Made by a program: the position numbers and the translations under genes
Notes under the pieces: generated by a model
Seen by the model: only the letters and a program-made list of their open reading frames with translations
Told to the model about the DNA's origin: nothing
Databases searched by the model: none
Assembly (NCBI GenBank): GCA_964555285.1
Contig: CAZKRM010000008.1
Location: forward strand, 1-64,000
DNA length: 64,000 bases
Reading direction: 5' to 3'
From: JBBIQV01 sp964555285
GTDB lineage: Bacteria; Nitrospirota; Nitrospiria; Nitrospirales; Nitrospiraceae
In this document: piece after piece, positions 63,928-64,000 of the stretch
Layout: each line of letters begins with the position of its first letter
How positions within the stretch are numbered: the stretch's first letter is position 1

Positions 63928-64000
63928 CTAGAGGGCAGACTGTTTGACCCGAAGTTCATGCAGTCGAACGGCGACCCGAACTTTCTCGAGGATTTTTTCC
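63928..64000 (-). CDS. Partial CDS cut by the window edge (3' end)
   Basis: On the minus strand the last 23 codons read EKILEKVRVAVRLHELRVKQ then SAL and TAG. The amphipathic helix pattern looks like a real C terminus, but too little is present to name it. Confidence 0.35.
   Translation of the reverse strand, partial: EKILEKVRVAVRLHELRVKQSAL

Overview
The window is GC-rich bacterial chromosome that looks like a Nitrospira-type organism (Nitrospirota). This is inferred from gene content and style only: a two-subunit biotin-dependent pyruvate carboxylase, the hemE-hemH-hemY block, an NtrY/NtrX pair, many small uncharacterised proteins and numerous intergenic hairpins. There are no rRNA genes and no CRISPR array. 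Two tRNA genes lie near the right end.

Layout. 1-6200 is a mostly minus-strand metabolic block (TenA, thiol peroxidase lipoprotein, alpha/beta hydrolase, pyruvate carboxylase B and A). 6201-9710 is a small accessory patch: a remnant of an IPT-domain gene, a frameshifted Sel1 protein, a dispersed 51-bp repeat, a HEPN gene pair and a VapBC-type toxin-antitoxin pair. 9711-39734 is largely housekeeping: a PstS-like protein, a fatty acid desaturase, heme synthesis, MazG, NtrYX, TruA, AmiC, TatD, DAHP synthase, a TonB-dependent receptor with a TonB-like partner, metal-handling CobW and CDF proteins, a TPP decarboxylase and RlmI.

40083-55698 is a five-gene, one-strand defence operon: a giant DUF1998 helicase with a C-terminal nuclease-like tail, an SNF2-type helicase, an Eco57I-type adenine methyltransferase, a SIR2-domain protein and a 947-aa protein of unknown family. 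Junctions are tight (4-bp overlaps or short gaps). The first three resemble parts of DISARM or Druantia, but the DrmB and DrmC partners are missing and a SIR2 module is added, so I do not match it to a named system. A decayed copy of the start of the OPT transporter gene lies left of the island and the intact OPT gene lies right of it, which marks the insertion.

56050-59406 returns to core genes (OPT transporter, coiled-coil protein, TrmH-type methyltransferase). 59477-62200 is a decayed genetic element integrated at tRNA-Phe, bounded by 47-bp direct repeats and carrying an AAA ATPase and broken genes. 62155-64000 holds tRNA-Phe, tRNA-Ser and small genes.

The most interesting non-coding signal is a family of structured elements directly after stop codons (150-246, 15822-15920, 25244-25336 and a degenerate copy at 25377-25430). 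Their outer arms are unrelated in sequence but self-complementary, and they share a core of about 51 nt with compensatory base-pair changes.
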